Source: G963667425 sp963667425 [NCBI: bacterium] (GTDB lineage Bacteria > UBP6 > UBA1177). From it: DNA of 64,000 bases. Each line of letters starts with the position of its first letter. Position 1 is the stretch's first letter. Of the stretch, positions 8,621 to 17,008 are shown one piece after another. Under the pieces are notes generated by a model. It did no database searches and was not told the origin of the DNA. It saw only the letters and a list, made by a program, of their open reading frames with translations. A program made the translations under genes and the position numbers. The DNA lies in assembly GCA_963667425.1 (NCBI GenBank), contig OY763407.1, positions 1,612,001-1,676,000 on the forward strand, read 5' to 3'.

Positions 8621-9781
8621 ATGGATAAAAAAAAAGTTGCTCTTTTTTCTATTGTTTTTCTCCCGTTTTCACAAGCATTTGTTTATGAAGAACTTATTCA
8701 TCACAAAAAATTTGATTTAGAAGTCTTCTGTAAAAGAATAGAAAACAGATCAAGATTTGAATATGAAAGCGTTAATGCTGTTAATTCCGATAATACATTA
8801 ATATCTAAAGTAAAGGCTTTACTGTACGCAGTAACTACAATAAACTTTAAATTTATAAACAGGTTTAAAAAAGAAAAGTTTGATCTGATACATGCACAGT
8901 TCGGTCCAGGCAGCATTTATGCACTTTATTATTCTATAAGATTTAACATTCCTTTAATTGTTACATTTGGAGGATATGACGTTCCTCTGCTACTAACAAA
9001 AAGCAGATTTAATCCAAAGCATATGCGTTACTGGCTGCTATCAAAATTAATGTTAAAACGGGCAAAGATGTTACTTCCAGTATCTAAGGATCTTGCAGAC
9101 AAACTTATAAAAGCAGGTGCTTCTCCTGACAAAATAGAAGTATTTCATAGAGGCATTGTGATTCCAGAATTTAAGAACAAATCTGTTAAATATGATAAAG
9201 AAACAATAAAAATAGTAATGATTGGCAGGTTTGTTGAAAAAAAAGGATTTGAATATGGAATTGAAGCCATAGGAAAAACAATATCTGACAATCATGATAT
9301 TTTTCTGACTATAATTGGAGATGGACCTTTAAAATCAAAATATCTAAAACTTATCAAACAGTACAGCATTGAATCCAATGTTGAAATAATTTCTCAAATG
9401 TCTCAAAAAAAGCTTTTTGATAAAATGTCGGAATCAGATATTATAATAGTACCTTCTGTAGTTGCTAAAAATGGAGACACAGAAGGGATAACAAATGTTT
9501 TAAAAGAAGCATGTGCAAGAGGACTCCCTGCCATAATAACAAATCATGGCGGCAACATTGAGATAGTTGAAGATGGAGCAACCGGATTTATTGTTCCTGA
9601 AAAAGATTCAGAAGCTATCTATCAAAAAATAATTCTTTTTGCCGATAACCCTGAACTTATAACAAAAATGGGAAATGCGGCCGCAAAAAAAATAAAGGAA
9701 GAACTCGACATAGACCATACCAATGAAATACTTGAACTACTTTATGAAAAGGTATTATTAGAAAATCAATCTCTATTGTAA
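8621..9781 (+). CDS. Family 4 glycosyltransferase
   Basis: 386 residues, GT-B fold of family GT4. The N-terminal domain has HAQFGPGSIYALYY and VTFGGYDVPLLL. The interdomain start of the C-terminal domain reads IKIVMIGRFVEKKGFEYGIEA (about 190-210). The nucleotide-sugar-binding region is EACARGLPAIITNHGG followed by EIVEDGATGFIVPEKD; the second Glu of the usual E-x7-E motif is in GGNIEIVEDG. It transfers a sugar from a nucleotide donor to a lipid-linked or glycan acceptor at the cytoplasmic side. An AGGA lies eight bases before the ATG. The donor cannot be told from sequence. Confidence 0.88.
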   Translation: MDKKKVALFSIVFLPFSQAFVYEELIHHKKFDLEVFCKRIENRSRFEYESVNAVNSDNTLISKVKALLYAVTTINFKFINRFKKEKFDLIHAQFGPGSIYALYYSIRFNIPLIVTFGGYDVPLLLTKSRFNPKHMRYWLLSKLMLKRAKMLLPVSKDLADKLIKAGASPDKIEVFHRGIVIPEFKNKSVKYDKETIKIVMIGRFVEKKGFEYGIEAIGKTISDNHDIFLTIIGDGPLKSKYLKLIKQYSIESNVEIISQMSQKKLFDKMSESDIIIVPSVVAKNGDTEGITNVLKEACARGLPAIITNHGGNIEIVEDGATGFIVPEKDSEAIYQKIILFADNPELITKMGNAAAKKIKEELDIDHTNEILELLYEKVLLENQSLL

Positions 9782-9797
9782 ACTTATGAGGTAATGA

Positions 9798-11012
9798 ATG
9801 GATGATATAAAGAAGTCTGTAATAACTGTTATTGGCGGTGGAAATAGTTCTTATGCCCTTATAGCTTTTTTATCACTCTCAGGTCATAAAGTGAACCTGC
9901 TCACAAGAAAGCCTGAAAAATGGAGTAGAAAAATAAATCTTGAATATCAAACTCCGGAAGGACAACTTATTCAGGATTTCAAAGGAACAATAGACAATAT
10001 TTCATCAGATCCGTCTAAGCTTATTCCAGCTTCTGATATTATAATTCTATCTATGCCGGTTGCTTCTTACAGAAACGCTCTACACAACATTGCGAAACAC
10101 ATAAGCAATGAAAAGAAAACCTACATAATGACAGTTTATGGTCAGGCAGGTTTTAACTGGATGACAGATGAAATAAAACAACTTTACAATTTAAACAATA
10201 TTGTTACCTGCGCTATAGGCTTAATTCCGTGGATCTGTAGAACTAAAGAATACGGTAAAACAGGCATAACTTTTGGTCCTAAAGCTGTTAACGTAATTGC
10301 AATTGATAAAAAAGATGAGTTTGATTATCTTAATTCTTTAATTTTAGAAGATATTTGCTTTAAATGGTTTAAAACAGGACACTTTGTTCAGGCAGAAAAT
10401 TTTATATCATTATCACTTTCTGTTGATAATCAGATAATACACACATCAAGGCTTTACGGACTTTATCTCAAACATGGCGGTATCTGGAAAACAAAAAAAG
10501 AAGTTCCTGCGTTTTATAAAGACTATGATGAGCTATCAGCCACTCTCTTAAAAGAACTGGATAGCGATTACTCCTTAATAAGAGATGAAATCATTAAACA
10601 ATTCAAGAATAATGATTTCAAATATATGCTCGATTATCTTGCACTGGAAAGATTTTCATATAACTCAGCAAACGAAAACATACTAGATTCATTTAAAAAT
10701 TCTGTCACGCTTCGCGCAATTGGAACACCAACAGTTACTGATGAAAATAGAATGGAAATTTTTGACAAAAACCATAGATTTTTTAATGATGATATTTTTT
10801 ACGGATTATGTATTGCAAAATGGTTCGCAGAACAGATGAATTTAAAAGTAAATACTATAGATAAAATACTTATCTGGGCACAGGACCTTCTAAAAATTCA
10901 AATTTTAAATAATGACAACACTCTTAATATACAATCTCTTACTCTTGATAAATTTAAAACAGGTATTCCTGTAACGTACAATTTATCTTCACTGGAAGAG
11001 TGTGTATCCTAA
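9798..11012 (+). CDS. Opine (octopine/nopaline) dehydrogenase-like protein
   Basis: 404 residues. The N-terminal Rossmann fold has VITVIGGGNSSYALIAFL, the dinucleotide-binding glycine loop. The helical C-terminal domain of the NAD/NADP octopine/nopaline dehydrogenase family follows, with SVDNQIIHTSRLYGLY (about 211-226), including the conserved His, and GTPTVTDENR. Family members condense an amino acid and a keto acid by reductive amination, giving N-(carboxyalkyl) amino acids. Inside a glycan cluster it could make an opine-type substituent, but other oxidoreductase roles are possible. A GAGG precedes the ATG, and it sits 16 bp after the glycosyltransferase, in one operon. Confidence 0.78.
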   Translation: MDDIKKSVITVIGGGNSSYALIAFLSLSGHKVNLLTRKPEKWSRKINLEYQTPEGQLIQDFKGTIDNISSDPSKLIPASDIIILSMPVASYRNALHNIAKHISNEKKTYIMTVYGQAGFNWMTDEIKQLYNLNNIVTCAIGLIPWICRTKEYGKTGITFGPKAVNVIAIDKKDEFDYLNSLILEDICFKWFKTGHFVQAENFISLSLSVDNQIIHTSRLYGLYLKHGGIWKTKKEVPAFYKDYDELSATLLKELDSDYSLIRDEIIKQFKNNDFKYMLDYLALERFSYNSANENILDSFKNSVTLRAIGTPTVTDENRMEIFDKNHRFFNDDIFYGLCIAKWFAEQMNLKVNTIDKILIWAQDLLKIQILNNDNTLNIQSLTLDKFKTGIPVTYNLSSLEECVS

Positions 11013-11026
11013 ATAAACGAGGCATT

Positions 11027-12007
11027 ATGGACAAAAAATATAAACTTGGAATATGTACGTCATTTGAACCCCGATATAAAAACTATATATCAGCATGTGA
11101 AGAGTTAGGAATAGAATATGAAATTATAGACATATTATCTCATGACTGGTTGAAAATCTTAATGGAAAGCGATTGTGATGGATATCTTTTAAGACCGCCT
11201 TCAGATATTCAGGAAAGAAAAACCATTTATGATGAAAGGGTTTATTACCTTAAATACCACCTCAACAAACCGATATATCCAAGTTATGATGAACTTTTCA
11301 TATATGAGAACAAGCGAAATATGGCTACATGGTTAAAATTAAACGGATATAACCATGCAGAAACAAGAGTTTTTCTAAAAAAACAGGAAGCACTTGAATA
11401 TCTTTCAAGATGTGAATACCCGGTTGTATTTAAATCAAATATAGGCTATGGGGCACATGGCGTTGAAATAGTCAAAAGCAGATTAAAAGCCAAGTGGATA
11501 ACAAATAGAATTTTTGGATTTATTCATCCTAAAACGGCAATTGGCTTTTTTAAGTTTCCTTTTTGGGGCAAAGCGCAGAAACATTATCTTATTGTTCAGG
11601 ATTACAAAAAAATAAAATGGGAATGGAGAATCATAAAAATCGGTAATTCTTACTTTGGTCATCAGAAACTTTTAAAAGGACAATTTGCAAGCGGTTCAAA
11701 ACTTGTTGGATGGGTAAAACCACCTACAGAACTGCTGGACCTTGTAAAAGAAATATCTGAAACCGGAAATTTTGCTTCTCTTGCCCTTGATGTTTTTGAA
11801 ACCACAGATAATGAATATGTTGTCAATGAAATACAGTCCATTTTTGGTTCTTATGACAACTCTCAAATGTATATTGATGGTACTCCTGGAAGATTTATTT
11901 TTAAAAATGGTGAATACATTTTTGAAGAAGGCTACTTTAACAAATTTGGAAGCTATCTTTTAAGAGTTGAACATTTTCTTGAAATACTCAAACAAAACAG
12001 CAAATAA
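11027..12007 (+). CDS. ATP-grasp family enzyme of surface-glycan cluster, paralogue 2
   Basis: 326 residues, colinear with the 7444 gene and strongly similar throughout. It keeps LGICTSFEP, LLRPPSDIQERK, YPVVFKSNIGYGAHGVEIV, EWRIIKIGNSYFGHQK and VVNEIQSIFG. Differences concentrate in the centre (FGFIHPKTAIGFFKFPFWGKA) and the late part (SETGNFASLALDVFET), which could reflect different substrates or plain drift. The start is the ATG at 11027, 15 bp after the previous stop; the longer frame from 11000 overlaps the dehydrogenase and has no counterpart in the paralogue. It ends three bases before the flippase. Confidence 0.75.
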   Translation: MDKKYKLGICTSFEPRYKNYISACEELGIEYEIIDILSHDWLKILMESDCDGYLLRPPSDIQERKTIYDERVYYLKYHLNKPIYPSYDELFIYENKRNMATWLKLNGYNHAETRVFLKKQEALEYLSRCEYPVVFKSNIGYGAHGVEIVKSRLKAKWITNRIFGFIHPKTAIGFFKFPFWGKAQKHYLIVQDYKKIKWEWRIIKIGNSYFGHQKLLKGQFASGSKLVGWVKPPTELLDLVKEISETGNFASLALDVFETTDNEYVVNEIQSIFGSYDNSQMYIDGTPGRFIFKNGEYIFEEGYFNKFGSYLLRVEHFLEILKQNSK

Positions 12008-12009
12008 AT

Positions 12010-13551
12010 ATGGTAAAAACTGAACCAAATACTTTAAACAGAGAAAAAAGCATTGCCAAAGGTGCTCTAGTAAACGTTTTAGGAACCATAGGTAAAGTTT
12101 TATTTCCATTATTTTTCATACTGGTTACCCGTCTGTACGGACCTGAAATAATGGGTATATATTTTCTAATATATAAAATTCTTGATATAACAGTAAGCCT
12201 TACCGTGAGCGGAATAAATGATGGAATGCTTATGTTCCTTTCCCGTGATATAGATAATCACAAAGCAAATGAAAATAAAATCTATATGATAATATCAAAT
12301 GGAGTAGTAATTTCTTTAGTTATCACACTACTATTAATTATAATAGGATATAGTGGCGGTTTTGAACTACTGCAACAAAAATATCCACAACCTGAAGTTG
12401 TAAAATCTGTTCAATATATGATCTGGGTACTTCCATTTGTTTTCATACCGATAATAATTATAGCTGCTACAAAATCATTAATGATAATGAAATATGAAGC
12501 ATTAATGTTCGGATTTATAAGACCTCTCCTGTTTTCATTATTTGCAGTTATTTTTTACTTTATAGAAGCTTCTTTAGAATCACTGCTTATAGGATATTAT
12601 CTTACATCCATAATAATGTCTGTCTGTGCTTTAATAATTTTTCATAAATATTTTTCATTTAAAAAACTCCTATATAAAATAATCCATTTTAAAGTTTTTA
12701 AACCATTAATATCTTTTGCAATACCACAGAACATTAACATTACTTTTTCAACATTTATAACTAATCTGGATGTTCTTATGCTTGGATATTTTCAATTTTC
12801 TCCTGAAATGATAGGCTTTTATGGCATGGGAGCTCAAATCACCAGAAATTTAAGAGAGGTAAAGCTTGCATTTTCAGGAAGCTATGCCCCCATAATAGCA
12901 AGACTGCACGCTGAAAAAAATTATGAAAAAATGAATTATACATTTTCTATGGTTTCAAGATGGACCAGTACAATAGGCTTTCCTATAGCAGTACTCATTG
13001 CCACTTTTAGAACAGAATTGATACAGATATTTGATCCATCATATATATATGATAACACATTCATGCTTCTTCTTCTGATTCCGCCTCTTGTAAGCTGTAC
13101 AATAGGGCTTTCCGCAAACATTCTGGTTATGACAGGGCATTCAGGATGGAACCTTTTTAATTCAATTTTCAGCATAATTATAAACGGCACAATGAATTAT
13201 ATGCTTATTCCTAAATACGGACTTACAGGTGCAGCCGCAGCAACAGTAGCATCATCAATTCTGACAACTACAAGCATAATGTTTCAGATATATTTCATGG
13301 AAAAAGTAAAATTAGTTCCATCCAAAATATATAAAGCCTATATCACATTTTTAACAGCAGGAACTATTTTTGCTATATTGACTATTGTTAATGGTTCCAG
13401 CTCTGCTTTATTAAAAACGCTTAATGCAACAACATTTATATCAATATATATTCTGATGCTGCTTCTGCTTAAAATAGAGCCGGAAGATAAAGAATTGTTC
13501 TTTAAAAACAAAATTTTCCAAAACAAATTTTTTAACAAGGAGCTAAGATGA
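12010..13551 (+). CDS. Wzx-type polysaccharide flippase (MOP superfamily)
   Basis: 513 residues with about 14 hydrophobic helices across the full length and short polar loops. The first helix region reads KGALVNVLGTIGKVLFPLFF, typical of RfbX/Wzx-like exporters. PLISFAIPQNINITF and LMLGYFQFSPEMIGFYGMGAQI begin the second half. It would move an undecaprenyl-linked oligosaccharide across the inner membrane. Two bases separate it from the upstream stop, and its end overlaps the epimerase start by four bases (ATGA). The ribosome site is weak, which fits coupling to the gene before it. Confidence 0.88.
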   Translation: MVKTEPNTLNREKSIAKGALVNVLGTIGKVLFPLFFILVTRLYGPEIMGIYFLIYKILDITVSLTVSGINDGMLMFLSRDIDNHKANENKIYMIISNGVVISLVITLLLIIIGYSGGFELLQQKYPQPEVVKSVQYMIWVLPFVFIPIIIIAATKSLMIMKYEALMFGFIRPLLFSLFAVIFYFIEASLESLLIGYYLTSIIMSVCALIIFHKYFSFKKLLYKIIHFKVFKPLISFAIPQNINITFSTFITNLDVLMLGYFQFSPEMIGFYGMGAQITRNLREVKLAFSGSYAPIIARLHAEKNYEKMNYTFSMVSRWTSTIGFPIAVLIATFRTELIQIFDPSYIYDNTFMLLLLIPPLVSCTIGLSANILVMTGHSGWNLFNSIFSIIINGTMNYMLIPKYGLTGAAAATVASSILTTTSIMFQIYFMEKVKLVPSKIYKAYITFLTAGTIFAILTIVNGSSSALLKTLNATTFISIYILMLLLLKIEPEDKELFFKNKIFQNKFFNKELR

Positions 13552-14519
13552 CAAAAACATATCTTATCACCGGAGGTGCAGGATTTATAGGTTCCCATCT
13601 TTCCAGGCAACTTATAAAAGAAGGGAATAACATCATAAATATTGATAATTTCTGTAATTTCTATGATCCTCAGATAAAAGAAGAAAATATAAAAGAACTT
13701 CTAAATAATAGTTCTTATAAACTATACAGAGCAGATATCAGAGATACTTCAAAACTTAAAGAAATATTTGATTCAAACAAAATTGATGCCGTTATTCACA
13801 TAGCAGCCATGGCAGGAGTAAGACCAAGCATTATAGATCCACTATTATACAATGATGTCAATGTAATTGGGACTTTAAATATTTTAGACTGCATGAAAGA
13901 ATATAACATAAAAAAACTCATTTTTGCATCATCATCATCGGTTTACGGAAATAATGAAGCAGTTCCATTTAAAGAGACAGACAATGTCGATTTTGCAATA
14001 TCACCATATGCCGCAACCAAAAAAGCATGTGAAATAAACTGTCATGTATATCATCATCTTTACAATATAGATGTAACTATGCTGCGTTTTTTTACAGTTT
14101 ACGGACCAAATCAGAGACCGGATCTTGCAATACATAAATTTACAAAAATGATTCATGAAGGTATTCCAATACCTTTTTATGGAGATGGTTCAACAGAAAG
14201 AGATTATACATACATTGATGACATTATTGACGGTGTAAAAAAAGCAATTGATTATACAATTGCAAACAACAATGTATATGAAATATTCAATATAGGAGAA
14301 AGTCACACAATATCTCTTAACAAAATGGTTGAAATAATAGAACAGGCTCTTAATAAGAAGGCTGTTATAAACAAAATGCCAATGCAACCTGGAGATGTTA
14401 AAAAAACTTTTGCCGACATACGAAAAGCAAAACGGATACTTGGATATGACCCTCAAACAAATTTTACAGATGGAATAAACAAATTTGTTAAATGGTACTT
14501 TAAAGAAAATGAAAAATAA
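13548..14519 (+). CDS. NAD-dependent nucleotide-sugar epimerase, probably UDP-glucuronate 4-epimerase type
   Basis: 323 residues, extended short-chain dehydrogenase. TGGAGFIGSH (7-16) binds NAD. The catalytic SSSVYG and YAATK (Y-x3-K, about 149-153) are present. DNFCNFYDPQIKEENI and VYGPNQRPDLAIHKF are the signatures of the UDP-glucuronate 4-epimerase subgroup rather than GalE. FYGDGSTERDYTYIDDI completes the substrate pocket. The likely reaction is UDP-GlcA to UDP-GalA. AAGGAG sits before the ATG. Its product could give a uronic acid whose carboxylate might be amidated by the ATP-grasp enzymes; that link is inference. Confidence 0.85.
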   Translation: MTKTYLITGGAGFIGSHLSRQLIKEGNNIINIDNFCNFYDPQIKEENIKELLNNSSYKLYRADIRDTSKLKEIFDSNKIDAVIHIAAMAGVRPSIIDPLLYNDVNVIGTLNILDCMKEYNIKKLIFASSSSVYGNNEAVPFKETDNVDFAISPYAATKKACEINCHVYHHLYNIDVTMLRFFTVYGPNQRPDLAIHKFTKMIHEGIPIPFYGDGSTERDYTYIDDIIDGVKKAIDYTIANNNVYEIFNIGESHTISLNKMVEIIEQALNKKAVINKMPMQPGDVKKTFADIRKAKRILGYDPQTNFTDGINKFVKWYFKENEK

Positions 14520-15204
14520 AAGGAACTACGCAATAATACTTGCATCAGGAAAAGGAACTCGATTAAACAGTGACCTTCCCAAACAATTTATAAATATTGG
14601 AGGAAAAACTGTAATTGAACATACTCTTGATAGGTTTCAGATGCACAGTGAAATAGATGAAATAATAATTGTTATTGAACCTTCAAATAAAAACAGATTA
14701 CAAAAAATATTAGATGACACAAACTACACTAAAATTTCAAAAATATTAAATGGCGGTAAAACCAGACAAGACAGTTCAGCAATTGGAGTAAACTCCATAA
14801 CAGAGACAACAGCAAACGTGCTTATACACGATGCCGCACGCCCATTTGTTTCACAAAATATCATAACGAACTGCCTTAAAGCTCTTAAAACATCCGGCGC
14901 AGTAGCAGTAGCAATACCAGCAGTTGATACAATTATCGAAATAGATAGTAAAAACCATATATCAAATATACCTGAAAGAAAATACATGATGCAAGTACAA
15001 ACACCCCAGGCGTTTAATTTAGAAATTATAAAAAAAGCACATGCACTTGCAGCAAAGGAAAGCTACGCAACAGATGACTGCAGCCTTGTTTTAAAACATA
15101 ATATTGCAGATATATTTATTGTTTCAGGAGAAAAAACGAATATAAAGATAACATATCCTGAAGATATTGAATTTGCTGAAATTATAATAAAAAACTTGAT
15201 CTAA
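14509..15204 (+). CDS. IspD/TarI-like cytidylyltransferase
   Basis: 231 residues from the ATG at 14509, overlapping the epimerase end by 11 bp. Motifs: ILASGKGTRLNSDLPKQF (CTP-binding), LIHDAARPF, VQTPQAFN and TDDCSLVL, all shared by IspD (CDP-methylerythritol) and TarI/Bcs1 (CDP-ribitol). The position at the end of a glycan operon favours activation of an alditol phosphate for a surface polymer, but no alcohol dehydrogenase partner (TarJ) is adjacent, and a role as the cell's IspD is possible. The earlier in-frame start at 14485 has no better ribosome site. Confidence 0.8.
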   Translation: MKNKRNYAIILASGKGTRLNSDLPKQFINIGGKTVIEHTLDRFQMHSEIDEIIIVIEPSNKNRLQKILDDTNYTKISKILNGGKTRQDSSAIGVNSITETTANVLIHDAARPFVSQNIITNCLKALKTSGAVAVAIPAVDTIIEIDSKNHISNIPERKYMMQVQTPQAFNLEIIKKAHALAAKESYATDDCSLVLKHNIADIFIVSGEKTNIKITYPEDIEFAEIIIKNLI

Positions 15205-15236
15205 ACAGATCTCCTCATAGTCATTTTCTAATAATA

Positions 15237-15265
15237 TTTTATATTCCAGCAAAAATAGATATAAT
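15237..15265 (+). promoter_or_regulatory. Possible promoter of ndk
   Basis: A perfect TATAAT at 15260-15265 with a weak TTTTAT at 15237-15242, spacing 17 bp, about 30 bp before the ndk ATG. Confidence 0.4.
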
Positions 15266-15294
15266 CAGATGTTTATTTAAAATGGAGGTCTTTT

Positions 15295-15753
15295 ATGGAA
15301 AGAGAATGCACACTTATTCTTCTTAAACCTGACACAATAGAAAGAAATCTTGTTGGCGAAGTAATTAACAGAATTGAAAAGACAGGAATGAAAATTGTCG
15401 GAATCAAAATGTTCAGAATGACGGATGAACTTGTGGCAGAACACTATTCGCATCTTACAGACAAACCTTTTTTTAAAGATTTAAGAGATTTTATGATGGA
15501 AACACCTATCATTGCACTTGTAATTGAAGGGTTTGAAGCAGTAAAAAGGGTGCGCATGCTGGCAGGTTCAACAAATCCAAGAGAGGCTATGCCTGGAACC
15601 ATAAGAGGTGACTACTCCATTTCAACCAGGAAAAATGTTATTCACGCTTCAGGAACTATTGATGAAGCAAAAGCTGAAATAAAAAGATTCTTCAGAGAAG
15701 ATGAGATTTTTGATTATATCAGAAAAAATGCAATGGATTATATTGTAAGCTAA
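15295..15753 (+). CDS. ndk: Nucleoside-diphosphate kinase
   Basis: 152 residues, slightly longer than the common 140. The start CTLILLKPDTIERNLVGEV, the loop GSTNPREAMPGTIRGDY and the catalytic phospho-histidine in KNVIHASGTIDEAKAEI are diagnostic. It transfers the gamma phosphate from ATP to NDPs and so supplies nucleotide-sugar and nucleic-acid synthesis. The extra length comes from the middle (HLTDKPFFKDLRDFM) and the C-terminus. GGAGG lies before the ATG. It faces the next gene tail to tail, with five bases between the stops. Confidence 0.95.
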   Translation: MERECTLILLKPDTIERNLVGEVINRIEKTGMKIVGIKMFRMTDELVAEHYSHLTDKPFFKDLRDFMMETPIIALVIEGFEAVKRVRMLAGSTNPREAMPGTIRGDYSISTRKNVIHASGTIDEAKAEIKRFFREDEIFDYIRKNAMDYIVS

Positions 15754-15757
15754 TCTT

Positions 15758-16615
15758 TTACCTTTTTAGAAACAGAATTCTGTTTTTCTCTGCAATAAAA
15801 AAACCGTCATCATAAGGAAAAAAATCAACGATAAAATTATCATTTTCAATTATTTTTTTAAGCTCTGCAAAATCGCCATAAAAAATGAGATTATCGGATG
15901 AAAAATAAAATGATGCAACATTCGTACACTTCAGTTTAGAATTGTCACGAATAAGCGATGCCGCAAACCATGGATAGTAACTTGCCTCGTCAATGGAATA
16001 TGTGCAAATATCCCCGTCACATCTTGAATATGTGGACAGTTCCCCATCATTGACATATGATATCCGTCTGAAATTAGGTGAAAGTATAAAGTAAAAATTC
16101 TCCACACCACATACAGATGAAGGCTTATCTACATACGCATCAGATAAAGCAACTGGTTCATAGGTTCCAAACCCTGCATTTTTGTCTGACAAAAAATCAA
16201 TTTTACTTGTTTCCGTGTTAAAAGAAAGGAGAACATTTTCCCTATTGTCATATACAATAAAGTTTGTCATTGAAAGAGGCAGAAAAGTTTCTGATGATGA
16301 AATATTTTCTAAAGGAGACAATTTTGAAAGAGAAATGTTATAAATATAATTTAAATTGTCAGCAGAGCTGTAAAAAAGTACAAAAATCTCAGAACTGTAT
16401 TTCTTTATTTCATAGATATGGTTTCCTTCAAAGAGATTTTCCATTAAAATCAAAGAATCTCCCTTATAAATCTGAAGCCCATCTGTTGTACCGACATATA
16501 TTTTTTCCGAATCTGCAAGAACAGAAGTGATATTTTTCTCTGAATCTATTGTAAAATTTTCATAAGCATTTAAAACAGAAAAACAAAAAAGCAAAACTAC
16601 CAGTAAGCGAAACAT
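15758..16615 (-). CDS. Exported protein of unknown function
   Basis: 285 residues with a signal peptide (MFRLLVVLLFCFSVLNA). The mature part is made of short beta-strand pairs (KIYVGTTDGLQIYKGDSLIL; EIFVLFYSSADNLNYIYNI; FYFILSPNFRRISYVNDG), suggesting a propeller-like fold, but I do not recognise a family. There is no lipobox. It is transcribed alone, opposite to its neighbours. A short palindrome AAACAGAATTCTGTTT (15770-15785) lies in its last codons and could help end transcription of ndk from the other strand. Confidence 0.6.
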   Translation of the reverse strand: MFRLLVVLLFCFSVLNAYENFTIDSEKNITSVLADSEKIYVGTTDGLQIYKGDSLILMENLFEGNHIYEIKKYSSEIFVLFYSSADNLNYIYNISLSKLSPLENISSSETFLPLSMTNFIVYDNRENVLLSFNTETSKIDFLSDKNAGFGTYEPVALSDAYVDKPSSVCGVENFYFILSPNFRRISYVNDGELSTYSRCDGDICTYSIDEASYYPWFAASLIRDNSKLKCTNVASFYFSSDNLIFYGDFAELKKIIENDNFIVDFFPYDDGFFIAEKNRILFLKR

Positions 16616-16685
16616 CTTCTTTTACCACTTAAAGTTCAAAACAGCTCTATTTTACCAGACTTTTAAATTCCAAACAAACTTTTTA

Positions 16686-16713
16686 TTGACATTTACTTAA
16701 AAACCTGTTTAAT
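16686..16713 (+). promoter_or_regulatory. Promoter of the PxxKW gene
   Basis: TTGACA at 16686-16691 and TTTAAT at 16708-16713, spacer 16 bp. The upstream in-frame ATG at 16712 falls on the -10 element, which supports the later start at 16754. Confidence 0.55.
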
Positions 16714-16753
16714 GTTCGACGATTTTGATATTACCATGATCTTGGAGGATAAA

Positions 16754-17002
16754 ATGAGTTCTAGACTTAAAGAAGGCAAACTTGTTAATCTTAATCGTAT
16801 GCCTATAGCAGATCAGTGTGAAGGTTGTCAGAGAGTTGTTGAGGAAGGCGAAGCAAAGCTTTGTTCAAGATTCGCAGATCCTGAATTCCACTGGGAAAAC
16901 GATCAAATATGCGCATTTGCTACACATATAAAAAGAGAAGTTAAAGTTGTTAAGAAAGTACTTAACCCACTTAAAGCTTCAAAAAGAGCTGGAAAAAGAT
17001 AA
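16754..17002 (+). CDS. PxxKW-family cysteine-rich protein
   Basis: 82 residues from an ATG six bases after GGAGG. It shares the core of a small family known mainly from Desulfobacterota: CEGCQRVV, a C-x-RFADPEFHW segment (the PxxKW position, here with His), ICAFATH, then VKVVKKVLNPLKASKRAGKR. The cysteines (Cys-x2-Cys and two later) could bind a metal. Function unknown. Its presence is the best taxonomic clue in the window. A terminator-like hairpin follows 54 bp after the stop. Confidence 0.72.
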   Translation: MSSRLKEGKLVNLNRMPIADQCEGCQRVVEEGEAKLCSRFADPEFHWENDQICAFATHIKREVKVVKKVLNPLKASKRAGKR

Positions 17003-17008
17003 TAAGTT

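Noticed and set aside
15770-15785. Bidirectional terminator between ndk and the facing gene
   Set aside because: AAACAGAATTCTGTTT is palindromic but AT-rich with a minimal loop, and it lies within coding sequence; too weak to call.
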